Made by a program: the position numbers and the translations under genes
Shown: positions 1 through 8,382 of the stretch, one piece after another
How the letters are laid out: every line of letters starts with the position of its first letter
How positions within the stretch are numbered: position 1 is the first letter of the stretch
Origin: a virus
Length of the DNA: 62,677 bases
IMG/VR virus record: IMGVR_UViG_3300021962_000101
Location: 1-62,677 of that record
Reading direction: 5' to 3' (one strand)
Notes under the pieces: model-generated
Seen by the model: only the letters and a program-made list of their open reading frames with translations
What the model was told of the DNA's origin: nothing
The model's database searches: none

Positions 1-1057
1 ATTCTTTTGGTATACTCATCTTAGAGTAAGTGAAATTTAAAGAACGATTCTTATGGTCACGTTTATGTGGTTGACCACTTGCTTTCTTTGCAACATACCA
101 TTCGAAATATTTACGGGTATGATTTGTTTTCAACCATTCACGGATTTTATATCGTGTATCTCTGTTTGGTTCAAACGATACAGAACCAGAGGAGAAGCCC
201 ATAGGATTCCAATGGTCAAGGTTATCATATTGTGATAGACCACCCGCTTTAGTTTTACCATACAATGATGTTGTTGTTACACCAATCAAGGTATCACCAT
301 ACTGTTTCTTCCACAATCTTTGCACTTCATCTGATAGGCAAAGCAATGCAAGTAACTTACCACCAACATAGTTGTAACCAAGTGGTTGAAACGGAACAAT
401 TGTAGAACCAATTGCAGTATGATTAATCATACCACCTTGTGTCTTTAACTCACGAGGCCAACCAATCGCATTATCTCTTGGTGTTAAATCAAGAAAGTCT
501 GATGATATACAAATAACACCAAGATACTTACCTGTCTTATTGTCTGCAACAAGAAAGTTAAGATTGCGACCAATGTTACTATTGTTCTTCATTGTCGAGA
601 TAAAGTTTCGTGCCGTGTTCCATCTTTCAGGTAAATCACTACGTTTAATTTTATCTTCAACAACTGTACCATCAACACCTTTGCGTGATACAGAACCAGA
701 ATCATCGGTGTAAATCAATACAGGTTCAAGATTCAAATAGTCATCAGGACTTTCAGGCAACCAAATGTTATTCTTAACTTCATCTACCAACACTTGTTGT
801 TTTGGGTCAACCAATTGTACTTCTTCACCGAATAATGTATTGTTCACAAATGTGGGATACTTGTCTTTGATTTCACACCATTTCTGATATAGTGTATATT
901 CACGGACATCCATAGCCGACACATAGGTAAGGTCTTTGATGGTTTGCTCACGCAACTCATCTTCATTAATATCCATAAAAGAATCTGGCGGATTGGCTTC
1001 TTGCCATTTACGCCATTGTTCTTCTACATCATCTTTTGGGTCAAATGAGTATGCCAT
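1..1057 (-). CDS. DruA/DUF4338-like protein, C-terminus cut by window edge
   Basis: An open frame starts at ATG 1057 and runs off the left edge with no stop, giving 352 visible residues. Residues about 163-270 look like the core of the DUF4338 (Druantia DruA) family: a GRNLNFLV strand, a segment with RDNAIGW (residues 194-200), then GSTIVPFQPLGYNYVGGKLL and a conserved SLYGK near 264. The N-terminal 160 residues are acidic and have no family I recognise. The family's biochemistry is unknown; in bacteria one member belongs to the Druantia anti-phage system, but standalone members are common. The start overlaps the deformylase gene by 17 bases, so it is the last visible gene of the same transcript. 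The family call rests on remembered motif order, not on an alignment. Confidence 0.5.
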   Translation of the reverse strand, partial: MAYSFDPKDDVEEQWRKWQEANPPDSFMDINEDELREQTIKDLTYVSAMDVREYTLYQKWCEIKDKYPTFVNNTLFGEEVQLVDPKQQVLVDEVKNNIWLPESPDDYLNLEPVLIYTDDSGSVSRKGVDGTVVEDKIKRSDLPERWNTARNFISTMKNNSNIGRNLNFLVADNKTGKYLGVICISSDFLDLTPRDNAIGWPRELKTQGGMINHTAIGSTIVPFQPLGYNYVGGKLLALLCLSDEVQRLWKKQYGDTLIGVTTTSLYGKTKAGGLSQYDNLDHWNPMGFSSGSVSFEPNRDTRYKIREWLKTNHTRKYFEWYVAKKASGQPHKRDHKNRSLNFTYSKMSIPKE

Positions 1058-1631
1058 TATTTTTCTGAGTTCTTTTCACTTTTTTAATTAACTTCTGTTG
1101 TTTTTGTCTTGCCATTTGTAGTGCTAATGGCTTTGTGTGTTCAATCATACGAATACCATTCATGTGGTCTAATTCATGCAGAAAACATCTTGCAGTAAGA
1201 CCTTCAAATGTTGTATTAACCAACTTGCCGTTTTCATTATGAAATTCCACATCAACAGATATGGGTCTTTCAATTTTCAAAAACAAACCAGGAAACGATA
1301 AACACCCTTCGTTGTTTTTGTCTGTCTTTTCAGATACTCTGATTACTTTGGGATTAATACACGGAATAATCATATCTTCATTGCCAATCACAAATACTCT
1401 TTCGAATACACCACATTGATTTGCTGATAGTCCCAAACCACTATACATCTTCATCGTCATCTTTAATCGTTTGACTAATTTAGTCATAACAGGATTAGGT
1501 AGAGTTCTCAAGTCATATTCTGGAATAGGTTGTTGTAACATCGGGTGATGTTCATTATATAACGGCAACGGTTCAATCGTTTCTTCTTTGAATAGACCCG
1601 CTTCTGTATTGATGGTTAAAATTTCACTCAT
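1041..1631 (-). CDS. def: Peptide deformylase
   Basis: This enzyme removes the N-terminal formyl group from new proteins, using a bound metal ion. All three deformylase motifs are present in order: GLGLSANQ (residues 65-72), EGCLS (108-112, metal-binding Cys) and HELDH (152-156, two metal-binding His and the catalytic Glu). At 196 residues it is longer than minimal phage deformylases: it keeps an extra N-terminal stretch of about 25 residues and a lysine-rich C-terminal tail. It overlaps the gene before it by 8 bases and the gene after it by 17, so all three are probably translated together. Phage deformylases are known from marine T4-like phages, where they are thought to sustain translation of phage or photosystem proteins. 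No photosystem gene is visible here. Confidence 0.96.
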   Translation of the reverse strand: MSEILTINTEAGLFKEETIEPLPLYNEHHPMLQQPIPEYDLRTLPNPVMTKLVKRLKMTMKMYSGLGLSANQCGVFERVFVIGNEDMIIPCINPKVIRVSEKTDKNNEGCLSFPGLFLKIERPISVDVEFHNENGKLVNTTFEGLTARCFLHELDHMNGIRMIEHTKPLALQMARQKQQKLIKKVKRTQKNNGILI

Positions 1632-1815
1632 ATATTGGTACCCAATTCATTGCACATTTTTTAGATTCTTCTTCATTAGTGAAGATTCTCATCTCATTAT
1701 AATCTAAGTCCGCTTCAAAAAGCAAGACCATGTAGTTATCTTTGCCTGTATAGAATACCTGACCAGTTCGATTTCGACCATCGGTAAACTCATGTAATTT
1801 TTTAAAATCACCCAT
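1624..1815 (-). CDS. Small protein of unknown function (63 aa)
   Basis: I do not recognise this protein. It is acidic in its C-terminal half, with a short run rich in Tyr, Phe and Leu (YMVLLFEADLDYNEMRIF) that could form a small beta-alpha fold. It has no signal peptide or membrane segment. It sits three bases after the methyltransferase gene and overlaps the deformylase start by 8 bases, so it is almost certainly a translated member of this tightly packed run rather than a chance frame. Confidence 0.6.
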   Translation of the reverse strand: MGDFKKLHEFTDGRNRTGQVFYTGKDNYMVLLFEADLDYNEMRIFTNEEESKKCAMNWVPIYE

Positions 1816-1818
1816 AAA

Positions 1819-2586
1819 TCACCCTATAATTGGTTTATCAAATAAAGATTCTTTAATGACATTTGGATCCCATGAAGTTCTAGAATCACACATAAGAACA
1901 TTCATGTCTAACACTTCACGCAAACCCAAGTGCATTTCAAACGGCACATTATATCTTTCTTTTGCCTTAACAATATAGTCAACTAAAGATTTTTGGTATA
2001 GTTCAGCGTATTTCTTTTGGCACATATATGCTTTGTTGTCACCTATGGCAAATACTCTCCAATTTTTATAATTACCATTCGACAATGAAAATTGAAATGC
2101 TGCACTATTAACACCTGGATATTCTTGGTCTTGAAAATCATCAATCGCAATAACACCATCATCTCTCATCTTACTACTGAACAATATTAAATCACTCAAT
2201 ACGGCAGAATGTTCATGGCAACCATCGATGTGGAGAAATCTCAAATCATCTTTAAAAACAACATCATCATATTTTAATTGTGTTGTATCTTGTAACCGCC
2301 AATTCAAATTCAAATTGTTACCAAACTTTGATATGTTATTTTCAGCAACAAGTCTGGCTTCTTCACTAAAGATATCATACAAATAAAAATTGCTATCATC
2401 TTTGAATTGTGAAATCATAATGGCACTTTTACCATATGCGACACCAATCTCACACACATCACCTTTAGGTCTTTGTAACTCTTTCAGTATGCCGTATGTG
2501 ATAATGATATCTTTGGGATAAAACCATCCCTCGACTTCTTTATCGATTACCTGTTTGTAGTGTGATAGATATTCTTGAAAGTTCAT
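1819..2586 (-). CDS. Class I SAM-dependent methyltransferase (Methyltransf_24-like)
   Basis: The 255-residue protein carries a Rossmann-type SAM site: motif I is VCEIGVAYGKSA (residues 44-55), followed by an acidic residue after strand 2 (YLYDIF, about 69-73). Later come FLHIDGCHEHSAVLSDL and a VIAIDDF strand, a pattern typical of the Methyltransf_24 / macrocin O-methyltransferase-like group, in which these acidic residues often bind a metal. The substrate cannot be read from the sequence; such phage enzymes could act on a small molecule, sugar or protein. It overlaps gp46 by 4 bases (ATGA type) and is followed at once by the 63-residue gene. It is probably an accessory gene attached to the conserved recombination operon. 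Confidence 0.82.
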   Translation of the reverse strand: MNFQEYLSHYKQVIDKEVEGWFYPKDIIITYGILKELQRPKGDVCEIGVAYGKSAIMISQFKDDSNFYLYDIFSEEARLVAENNISKFGNNLNLNWRLQDTTQLKYDDVVFKDDLRFLHIDGCHEHSAVLSDLILFSSKMRDDGVIAIDDFQDQEYPGVNSAAFQFSLSNGNYKNWRVFAIGDNKAYMCQKKYAELYQKSLVDYIVKAKERYNVPFEMHLGLREVLDMNVLMCDSRTSWDPNVIKESLFDKPIIG

Positions 2587-4295
2587 TTCATAATCCTACT
2601 AAAGTTTTTTACCTTTTCAAACTTAATGACATTACGGAACTTATCTTGTAGAATATCTCCTTTGTGAGATATTACAAACACATTAGTGCCTTCAAGCATC
2701 TGAAGTATAGTCATCAAATATTCTGTGCCGTTGGCATCTAAACTAGAATCAAACACCTCATCAAGTATTAACAGATTGGTGTTGGCAGAGTTCTTCAATT
2801 TGGCAACGGCACGCCAACTAAATAAAAGTGCCAAATCAATCTTCTGTTTCTCACCTTCAGAAAAACTGGCATATGTAAACTCATCACGGTGCCTAGATTT
2901 AATTGTTTCTTTGAATGATTCATCTAGGTTAAAGTTAACAAAAAAGTCAAATGATGCCAAGTATTTGTTCACCAACTTATTGATGATTGGTAAATATTGT
3001 TTAATAATCTTGGTCTTGATACCTGTATCTTTCAACAAACCAGAGGCAACTTCGTAATATGTTTTTTCTTCTATTAATTGCTTTAACTCTACTTGTAGTT
3101 TCAACAGACAATCCTCTAATTCTTTTAGCTGTTTCGATTCTTTCTCTGTTGATGATTTATTCTCCGTTAACTCTTTAATTTGCTTTTCCAATTTCTTAAT
3201 GTACTTCTGTGTTTCAGTAATAGAAGTATTATTGGTAGCAATCTTAATTTGTAATTGTTGAATTTGTTTCTGTTTCTCATTGATGAGATTCAGTTTAGTT
3301 TGTTCCTGTATCAGTTTACTTTCCAACTTTTTCAAGCCGTGTTCACACTCAGTTTTTTTGGTGTGTAGTGCCGCAACTTCTTTCTCTTTAAAATCTAATT
3401 GAATAGTTTGTCTACAAGTAGGACAATTATCATTATCTTGGAAGAAGTTAATATCTTTTCGGTACTTCGACAGATTGCTTTCTATTTGTGATTCAAGTTT
3501 GGTAATAGTTTTAAGTCTTGCCTCTGTATCAAGTTTATCAGAAACTTCTTTGGTATACTCACCAACTCTTGTAAGAAATAAATCACTATTTGCAGTAAGT
3601 TCTTCTATGATAACTTGATTGTTGGCAATCTCTTTCTCATATTCTCTAACTTTATCATCGTTGTTTTGTTTCAGTTCTTCGATATGTTTTTTATGCATAT
3701 CATGTTTTTGCTGAGTGAGTTCAATCTCATGTTTTCTGGTTGCCATTGTTTCTTTATTGACAGACATTTTTTCTTTGATGATATTATTCATTGCAGAGAA
3801 TATCTGAATGTCCAATAATTCTTCAATGATAGACCGTCTATCAGCGGCAGATAACTGCATGAACGGAGTGAACGATGCACTACCTAAAATAACAATTTGA
3901 GTAAATGATTTATAGTTTAATTTTAAAACAAACTTTTCCAAATACTCCTGGTAATCACGCACAGCAGCATCTTGATTGACTAGTTCACCATCACAATAGA
4001 TTTCAAATATGTTTGGTTTAATACCACGAATGATTCGATAGGCTTTATTACCAACATTAAACTCGACCTCAACCACACAATCTTTGCCATTGATTGAGTT
4101 GAGTAGTTGAGGTTTATTTACAGAACGGAATGGTTTACTGAACAAAACAAAACACAGAGCATCCAACATAGTTGATTTGCCTGCACCATTCTCACCTACA
4201 ACTAATGTATTGGGTGATGTATCAAACTCAATTTCAGTAAAGTAGTTACCTGTTGAAAGAAAGTTTTTCCATTTAATCTTACGAAATAATATCAT
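2583..4295 (-). CDS. 46: Recombination endonuclease subunit gp46 (Rad50/SbcC-like ATPase)
   Basis: gp46 pairs with gp47 to resect DNA ends for recombination-dependent replication and to degrade host DNA. The frame has the expected split-ATPase layout: Walker A GENGAGKST (residues 34-42), a long coiled coil interrupted by a CPTC zinc hook (291-294), then the ABC signature FSEGEKQK (478-485) and Walker B LILDE (509-513) with the D-loop SSLD. At 570 residues it is close to T4 gp46 (560). It overlaps gp47 by 4 bases upstream and the methyltransferase by 4 bases downstream, so expression of the complex is likely coupled. Confidence 0.97.
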   Translation of the reverse strand: MILFRKIKWKNFLSTGNYFTEIEFDTSPNTLVVGENGAGKSTMLDALCFVLFSKPFRSVNKPQLLNSINGKDCVVEVEFNVGNKAYRIIRGIKPNIFEIYCDGELVNQDAAVRDYQEYLEKFVLKLNYKSFTQIVILGSASFTPFMQLSAADRRSIIEELLDIQIFSAMNNIIKEKMSVNKETMATRKHEIELTQQKHDMHKKHIEELKQNNDDKVREYEKEIANNQVIIEELTANSDLFLTRVGEYTKEVSDKLDTEARLKTITKLESQIESNLSKYRKDINFFQDNDNCPTCRQTIQLDFKEKEVAALHTKKTECEHGLKKLESKLIQEQTKLNLINEKQKQIQQLQIKIATNNTSITETQKYIKKLEKQIKELTENKSSTEKESKQLKELEDCLLKLQVELKQLIEEKTYYEVASGLLKDTGIKTKIIKQYLPIINKLVNKYLASFDFFVNFNLDESFKETIKSRHRDEFTYASFSEGEKQKIDLALLFSWRAVAKLKNSANTNLLILDEVFDSSLDANGTEYLMTILQMLEGTNVFVISHKGDILQDKFRNVIKFEKVKNFSRIMK

Positions 4296-5359
4296 TCAGT
4301 TTCAGTTGTCAATGCTTCGACATAGACTTCTCTCATCAAAGCTTTCAGTTTATCATTATCAACATTGAGTGTTAAATTATCAATATACTTTCCAAGAATT
4401 GTCATTGTATCTTCTGCCTGATTGACCAATTCATCATCGTTTTCAACCGAGTTGTCGGTAAAATCTTCAACGATTGATATATCTGACACACCTGCCTTAT
4501 ACAAGTTATCAATCACATTATCAAATAGATATGGGTTTTGTTTGTTAACAACAATCACCTTTACATATGTTTCTTTCAGTGCATTGTAATCAAACGATTT
4601 CCAAAATTCAAAGTCAGATACGGTGTCATCATATGATATTTTATGAAACATACGATATGGATTCTGTATAAACTCCATCTCTCTAGTTTCGGTATCAAAC
4701 ACATGAAAACCTCTTGGGTCATTGTAGTCAGTCCATGTCATTTCACCTGGCGTACCAACATAGGTAATTTGGCCATCAGAAGATTTATGGTGAAAGTGGC
4801 CACTCAACACTATATCATATCTCTTTAATATGCTTTTGTCAAGCCCTTCATGGCATACATTGCCTTTGTCCATTTCGAACCCAGCAATTTCAAAGTGCCC
4901 AAAACAAATTTGTGAAGTGGAGTTTTCAATAAACTTTTTAATCTCCATTTCATTGTCGGCACAAATCCAAGGTATCACATCAACATCAACACCATCAAAC
5001 ACCACTTTGTTCGGTTCATCATAAACAATAATGTTATCATAATCTTTAAGTAACATCTGTGATGAATTAACCTCAAGAACATTCTTATAATAAATGTCGT
5101 GGTTACCAAGTATGGTATGAAATTGAATACCAAGTTCTTTTATTGTATTGAAGAAATATTGTCTTGAGAGATATAGTGTATTAAAATTAATAAACTTTCT
5201 GCGGTCAAACAAATCACCCATCTGAAAGATAGTTGTGATGTTATTCTTTACAACATATGGGAACAATACTTCTTGATAGAATCGTTTGTAATAATTGTGA
5301 AACTCTAAAGAATCACCTCTCATACCAAAATGAGTGTCACCTAAAATAATCAATTTCAT
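4292..5359 (-). CDS. 47: Recombination endonuclease subunit gp47 (Mre11/SbcD-like nuclease)
   Basis: This is the metal-dependent nuclease partner of gp46. The five calcineurin-type phosphoesterase motifs appear in order: GDTHFG (Asp8, His10), GDLFDRR (Asp49), GNHDIY (Asn86, His87), GHFEIAG (His155) and SGHFHH (His188, His190). The remaining C-terminal part is the expected cap and Rad50-binding region. The length of 355 residues is similar to T4 gp47 (339). Four-base overlaps join it to gp55 upstream and gp46 downstream. Confidence 0.97.
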   Translation of the reverse strand: MKLIILGDTHFGMRGDSLEFHNYYKRFYQEVLFPYVVKNNITTIFQMGDLFDRRKFINFNTLYLSRQYFFNTIKELGIQFHTILGNHDIYYKNVLEVNSSQMLLKDYDNIIVYDEPNKVVFDGVDVDVIPWICADNEMEIKKFIENSTSQICFGHFEIAGFEMDKGNVCHEGLDKSILKRYDIVLSGHFHHKSSDGQITYVGTPGEMTWTDYNDPRGFHVFDTETREMEFIQNPYRMFHKISYDDTVSDFEFWKSFDYNALKETYVKVIVVNKQNPYLFDNVIDNLYKAGVSDISIVEDFTDNSVENDDELVNQAEDTMTILGKYIDNLTLNVDNDKLKALMREVYVEALTTETE

Positions 5360-5910
5360 AGTTCTTTGGGTATTTCTAAATCAGATGGTTCAATAAACTT
5401 TTCTAGTCCTTTTACCTTAATCTTCTTTTTCTTTTCTCGGTTTTCTTCAAAGGTTTCAATAAACTCAGCAATGTTATCATACAGTTCAAACTGTTTCATA
5501 TTGCCGTCTGTATCTTCATACATTTCACCTTCATCTAAAATACCGAATTGTTGTGTTGCCTTGTACTTAACATACAATTGTTTTTTCTCTTTCATAATCC
5601 TACGGAGAAAGGCAAAGTAAATAATTTGGGTGAAGTATGCGAATGGGTTCTTTGACTTTGCTGGGTCAAAGTTTCGGAAATACATCAGACAGTTTTCTAT
5701 GCCGTCAGCAATCATTTCATCTCGGAAAGAATATGAGATGAAGTTTGGCTTCCTTGATAGGTGTTCTGCAATCTTTAGAAAGCATTCACCAATATAGTCT
5801 GGTATTCTAGGGTCTTCCTTACCTTCCGTCTTGGCAATATCGCATCTAGCACGATAGTCTATAAGTGCTGTAAGAAAGTCAGCATTGTTTACATAATGTT
5901 TTTTTGTCAT
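5356..5910 (-). CDS. 55: Late-transcription sigma factor gp55
   Basis: gp55 replaces the host sigma factor on RNA polymerase and recognises the T4-type late promoter TATAAATA together with the sliding clamp. The 184-residue length matches T4 gp55 (185). The central part (residues about 64-112) carries the sigma region 2-like helices, including FRDEMIADGIENCLMYFRNF and the AYFTQIIYFAFLRRI stretch expected to contact core polymerase and the -10 DNA. The C-terminal tail is Lys- and Glu-rich. The matching late octamers elsewhere in this window (for example before gp22, gp67 and gp48) fit its presence. It follows the longest non-coding gap of the window and begins the gp55-gp47-gp46 run. Confidence 0.93.
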   Translation of the reverse strand: MTKKHYVNNADFLTALIDYRARCDIAKTEGKEDPRIPDYIGECFLKIAEHLSRKPNFISYSFRDEMIADGIENCLMYFRNFDPAKSKNPFAYFTQIIYFAFLRRIMKEKKQLYVKYKATQQFGILDEGEMYEDTDGNMKQFELYDNIAEFIETFEENREKKKKIKVKGLEKFIEPSDLEIPKEL

Positions 5911-5946
5911 AATATTTCCATTCTATCATAGTCACCTCAAATAAGC

Positions 5947-5970
5947 AAGGTATATTTTTATATTTACCTT
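5947..5970. other. Imperfect inverted repeat upstream of gp55
   Basis: Nine-base arms (AAGGTATAT and ATTTACCTT) pair with one mismatch around a 6-base AT loop. It lies about 40 bases before the gp55 start in the only gap of more than 100 bases in the window. It could be an operator, a leader hairpin or a weak terminator of the uvsY-uvsW transcript; there is no long T-run for a classical terminator. Confidence 0.35.
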
Positions 5971-5979
5971 AGATAACGC

Positions 5980-6008
5980 TTGACAGTAAAACTTGACAGT
6001 GTTATCAT
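5980..6008 (+). promoter_or_regulatory. Candidate sigma70 promoter and tandem 9-base repeat, pointing away from gp55
   Basis: On the plus strand TTGACA (5980-5985) is followed after exactly 17 bases by TATCAT (6003-6008). The TTGACA lies in one of two direct copies of CTTGACAGT (5979-5987 and 5992-6000, 13 bases apart). No plus-strand gene follows, so a transcript would be antisense to the 142-residue gene and uvsW. The repeat could instead be a paired protein-binding site controlling gp55. Confidence 0.4.
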
Positions 6009-6022
6009 AGCGGTGTTCCGTT

Positions 6023-6451
6023 TCAATGTATAGTTCTACCTTTAGATGTTGCCATTATCTCCGATATATCAAAACCATCATCATCTTCATCTTCTTCCTC
6101 CTCCTCACCATTCATAGACCTCTGAAGTGATTGCTCAATTTCTTCATCTTGGTCACTCAACAGGAGTTCTGCCTGATTGGCAGCATCATTATAATAATTA
6201 ACTAATGCTTGTTTCGGTGAAATAACAGTTAAGATATCTTGTACATACAAACAGGCGGAGTTACTTTGTATCAATTCAACTGGTAACCAAGGTCCCATCA
6301 TCATAACAGATTTACCTGTAGGCAGTCGTTTAAAAAACAAACTCATAGGCCTGTTGACATGAACAATGCCTGATTCTTCATCTTCATTGTAATTTCCAAT
6401 TATGTCCTCACCCGATTGTAATCTTATAATTTTTACGTTTACGTTATCCAT
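6023..6451 (-). CDS. Conserved unknown, possible Sm-like N-terminal domain with acidic tail
   Basis: No firm family can be assigned. The first 80 residues (VKIIRLQSGEDIIGNY, then VHVNRPMSLFF) read like a small beta barrel of the Sm/LSm type, in which a conserved SGE-x-I-G turn is common. The C-terminal third is strongly acidic, with a run of Glu and Asp around residues 115-126 and a DISEIMA helix after it. The start overlaps the end of uvsW by 8 bases, so it is translated from the uvsY-uvsW transcript. By position between uvsW and gp55 it could have a role in transcription or RNA handling, but that is inference from context only. Confidence 0.6.
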   Translation of the reverse strand: MDNVNVKIIRLQSGEDIIGNYNEDEESGIVHVNRPMSLFFKRLPTGKSVMMMGPWLPVELIQSNSACLYVQDILTVISPKQALVNYYNDAANQAELLLSDQDEEIEQSLQRSMNGEEEEEDEDDDGFDISEIMATSKGRTIH

Positions 6452-7907
6452 TTTTGAGGTCTATGTTATAAAACTTGTAACTGAACTTTTCTTCATCGTA
6501 TATTTTAACACGTTCAACAAAATGTTTCAAGGTGTAATTGGTATGTTTGCCTATTCTAAAATCATCTGCGATATCAAATAATGTTGCTTCTTGTTTGTTA
6601 TCACCAATTCTGAGTCCTCTACCTATTGATTGAAGATTGCGTATTCTTGACTTGCTAGGTGAGGCAAATACAATATTGTGGAGATTGCGAATATTAACGC
6701 CAGTAGAGAAAGTACCATATGAAGCAACAATGATAGCATCACTTTCTTTTTCAGTAATCGCACGAATCGATTCACGAACCTCAACATCAGTTCCTCCGTA
6801 TACAAAAAACACATGACGATTTTTTGTATGTTCTTTTATCAATGAATGTAAATCTTTACCGTGTTTTTCTACAAATTGAAACAGTATCAGAGTATTACCT
6901 TCAAGTGATAAAACAAGATTTTTAATAAACTCATTTCTTGCTTTATTTAGTACGATGTAATCCACTTCCGTATTGTAGTCCCAATCTCTAGATTGTTTAC
7001 ATACGGTATCAGGATACTTTAATATCAGACACTTAATTTTAAACTCTGCAAGATGTTTATTGTCCATCAATTCTTTGGTTGTCGTTGCTTGATAAACAGG
7101 ACCAAACAAACCTTCTAAAACCAAACGATGTGTTTGTGTACCATCAAGTGTACCTGTACACCCAATGCGATATCCTGCATTAGTGCAACCAGACATAATT
7201 GTTGCAAGTGATTTGGCTTTAAATTGATGTGCCTCATCACCGACAACAAAATCAAATTGTTCGAAGTATTCTGGTGGGTTTTTATAAATTGATTGCCAAG
7301 TGGTAATTGTAAGAAATTTATTTGTTACTTTTTCTTTACCAGAATATTGTCGATGGCAATATTGTTCTGAATCATAACCATAATCTGCAAAGTCTTTGTA
7401 CATTTGTTCAACCAAAGAAGTGGTTGGAACAATTAACAAACCTTTTTTATTCTCTATTTGCAAATAACGAATGATACAATATAATATGAGAGATTTACCT
7501 GATGCCGTTGGAGATAACAACATCAACCTTTTGTTTCGTATAGAATGAACAAAAGAATTTAATTGATACTCTCTGATTTCATGTGGTAGATTTAATGACT
7601 CTACAAATTCTTTAGCTTCAACTAGTGAGAAAATCTTAGTTGTTCTAAGTTCTATATCAATGTCAAGAGTGTATTTTCTTTCTTCACAAAACTTTTCAAT
7701 GTATGCAATTAGACCACGATATATTAGCATGGTTCTTAGGTCTAATAACCTTATCTTACCATCCCAATATCGTGATTTATATGCAGGTGTGAATTGATAA
7801 CCTGGTACATAAAATGTGAAGTAATCTGAAAGTTCTTGAGATATATTTCTTTCGCAAGTAACACGAATGTATGCCTCATTAACTTTCTCTAGTCTTATAT
7901 CAAACAC
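6444..7907 (-). CDS. uvsW: RNA-DNA and DNA helicase UvsW
   Basis: UvsW is a superfamily 2 helicase that unwinds R-loops and branched DNA and helps switch the phage from origin-dependent to recombination-dependent replication. The frame shows the small N-terminal domain (residues 1-95), then Walker A SPTASGKS (132-139), DEAH (224-227), motif III TGT (251-253), and motif VI QSIGRGLRIGD near 430. It is 487 residues, against 503 in T4. It overlaps uvsY by 8 bases and the next gene by 8 bases, so the three are co-translated. Confidence 0.96.
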   Translation of the reverse strand: MFDIRLEKVNEAYIRVTCERNISQELSDYFTFYVPGYQFTPAYKSRYWDGKIRLLDLRTMLIYRGLIAYIEKFCEERKYTLDIDIELRTTKIFSLVEAKEFVESLNLPHEIREYQLNSFVHSIRNKRLMLLSPTASGKSLILYCIIRYLQIENKKGLLIVPTTSLVEQMYKDFADYGYDSEQYCHRQYSGKEKVTNKFLTITTWQSIYKNPPEYFEQFDFVVGDEAHQFKAKSLATIMSGCTNAGYRIGCTGTLDGTQTHRLVLEGLFGPVYQATTTKELMDNKHLAEFKIKCLILKYPDTVCKQSRDWDYNTEVDYIVLNKARNEFIKNLVLSLEGNTLILFQFVEKHGKDLHSLIKEHTKNRHVFFVYGGTDVEVRESIRAITEKESDAIIVASYGTFSTGVNIRNLHNIVFASPSKSRIRNLQSIGRGLRIGDNKQEATLFDIADDFRIGKHTNYTLKHFVERVKIYDEEKFSYKFYNIDLKNG

Positions 7908-8334
7908 CTTGAATGAATCTTTCCCATGCTATAAAATCACGCAATTGGAATGTGCGTGAGTTCAATTCTTTGAGTATGCTTTGACAGACTTCAACAATTT
8001 CTTCATGCATCATTTTTTGTGCAGTTAGTCTGTTCAAATCTTCATCACTGTCAAAGTATGTATTAATCTCGGATTTCAATACAAATGGAAATGGTTCCCA
8101 ACCGTGGTGTTTAAGTTGGTCATCATCCAGTTTACCTGTATAATATTCCCATTTAATCTTTTTCATCCTACTATATTTAAAGTCGGCTTCTTTTGCGAGC
8201 AAGCGATGCCGTGAAAGTATATTCAAATACTTACTGTGTAGTTGTGGTATGTTAATTAGTGCTTTGCCTGGTTCTGTTCTATCAATAACAGAATCGGTTG
8301 CCCACATATTCAATAATTCATCAAGTTTAGTCAT
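7900..8334 (-). CDS. uvsY: Recombination mediator UvsY
   Basis: UvsY loads the UvsX recombinase on gp32-coated single-stranded DNA. The protein is 144 residues (T4: 137) and shares the family layout: an N-terminal segment with paired Leu residues and a basic helix (RMKKIKWEYYTGK, about residues 56-68), matching the basic YYSG-type motif of T4 UvsY, then an acidic middle and a helical C-terminus. It has an excellent ribosome-binding site (AAGGAGG, 7 bases before ATG). It is the first gene of the left-hand block and lies directly after a strong sigma70-type promoter. uvsX itself is not in this window. Confidence 0.85.
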   Translation of the reverse strand: MTKLDELLNMWATDSVIDRTEPGKALINIPQLHSKYLNILSRHRLLAKEADFKYSRMKKIKWEYYTGKLDDDQLKHHGWEPFPFVLKSEINTYFDSDEDLNRLTAQKMMHEEIVEVCQSILKELNSRTFQLRDFIAWERFIQGV

Positions 8335-8353
8335 GCCAAATCCTCCTTAACGG

Positions 8354-8382
8354 AGTATAACAGAATTAATTTACTTTGTCAA
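8354..8382 (-). promoter_or_regulatory. Near-consensus sigma70 promoter for uvsY-uvsW block
   Basis: On the minus strand TTGACA (8382-8377) is followed after 17 bases by TATACT (8359-8354), one mismatch from consensus at -10. The -35 box lies inside the last codons of gp3. Transcription would start near 8347, leaving a short leader with the AAGGAGG site of uvsY. This fits early or middle expression of recombination genes by host polymerase, separate from late transcription of the head genes upstream. Confidence 0.75.

Noticed and set aside
53-235. Small plus-strand frame near the left edge
   Set aside because: It is a shadow of the DruA-like gene on the minus strand, with no ribosome-binding site.
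5911-5946. A minus-strand sigma70 promoter directly before gp55 (TATGAT near 5925)
   Set aside because: No -35 hexamer resembling TTGACA at a suitable distance.
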